From Schaalia odontolytica (GTDB lineage Bacteria > Actinomycetota > Actinomycetes > Actinomycetales > Actinomycetaceae): DNA of 13,812 bases. The notes below the pieces were generated by a model. That model was not told the origin of the DNA. It searched no databases and saw nothing but the letters and a program-made list of their open reading frames with translations. A program made the position numbers and the translations under genes. Below are positions 13,805 to 13,812 of this stretch, in pieces (position 1 is the first letter of the stretch; the number at the start of each line of letters is the position of its first letter). The DNA is taken from NCBI GenBank assembly GCA_958415245.1, contig CATYYP010000017.1, positions 1 through 13,812 on the forward strand, written 5' to 3'.

Positions 13805-13812
13805 TCCTAGGC

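Larger units (their letters stand above)
13622..13812 (-). promoter_or_regulatory. Long U-depleted 5' leader and promoter region of the ABC transporter operon
   Basis: No gene is seen here. On the minus strand TAGGAT (13809-13804) is a possible -10, giving a start near 13797 and a leader of about 175 bases; the -35 would lie outside the window. From 13780 to 13658 the sense strand has only 2 T in 123 bases by hand count, which also explains why this stretch stays open in the binding-protein frame. GAGGAG precedes the start codon. Confidence 0.45.

Noticed and set aside
1..13812. CRISPR array, tRNA/rRNA genes, insertion sequences, prophage or integrase
   Set aside because: No regularly spaced repeats, cloverleaf-like segments, transposase motifs or terminal inverted repeats with target duplications were seen on reading both strands.

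Overview
The window is high-GC DNA with strong G/C third-position bias, Shine-Dalgarno sequences of the AAAGGA/GAGGAG type, a short class I xylose isomerase and tight operon packing. All of this suggests an actinobacterium. The overall gene style would fit Actinomycetaceae (Actinomyces/Schaalia-like), but that placement is a guess without a database search.

Left edge (1-1434): the tail of an NmrA-like SDR/NAD(P)-binding protein ends at a strong hairpin terminator. It is followed by a two-gene unit: an unrecognised four-helix membrane protein and a 49-residue hydrophobic peptide joined by an ATGA overlap. The membrane protein gene has much lower GC than its surroundings up to about base 1080, then switches abruptly to about 70% GC.

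Centre left (1432-8320): a ROK-family repressor is divergent from xylA-xylB (xylose isomerase, xylulokinase). xylB overlaps a MalY/PatB-type PLP C-S lyase or aminotransferase gene, which is followed by an NhaC-family transporter; the unit ends at a 15-bp bidirectional terminator. The 267-bp divergent region contains an AT-rich patch with overlapping inverted repeats, the best candidate for the repressor operator. Xylose would go to xylulose and then xylulose 5-phosphate. The lyase and transporter have no obvious role in xylose catabolism and may be passengers or form a sulfur/amino-acid module.

Right half (8341-13812, minus strand): a CUT2-type sugar ABC importer operon in the order lipoprotein binding protein, double-NBD ATPase, permease, permease, then an RpiB/LacA/LacB-like isomerase. 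A 12-bp-stem hairpin separates the binding-protein gene from the ATPase gene, and the remaining genes overlap or nearly touch. The binding protein resembles the LsrB/RhaS group, but AI-2-contacting residues appear not to be conserved. The isomerase lacks two histidines normally found in RpiB, so its substrate is uncertain. The transporter may supply xylose to xylAB or may serve a different sugar with its own isomerase.

Other signals: both sugar operons have long, almost U-free leader RNAs, and a GGCCTCGT/ACGAGGCC inverted-repeat family occurs at least four times. No RNA genes, CRISPR arrays or insertion sequences were seen. No stretch longer than 300 bases lacks a gene.
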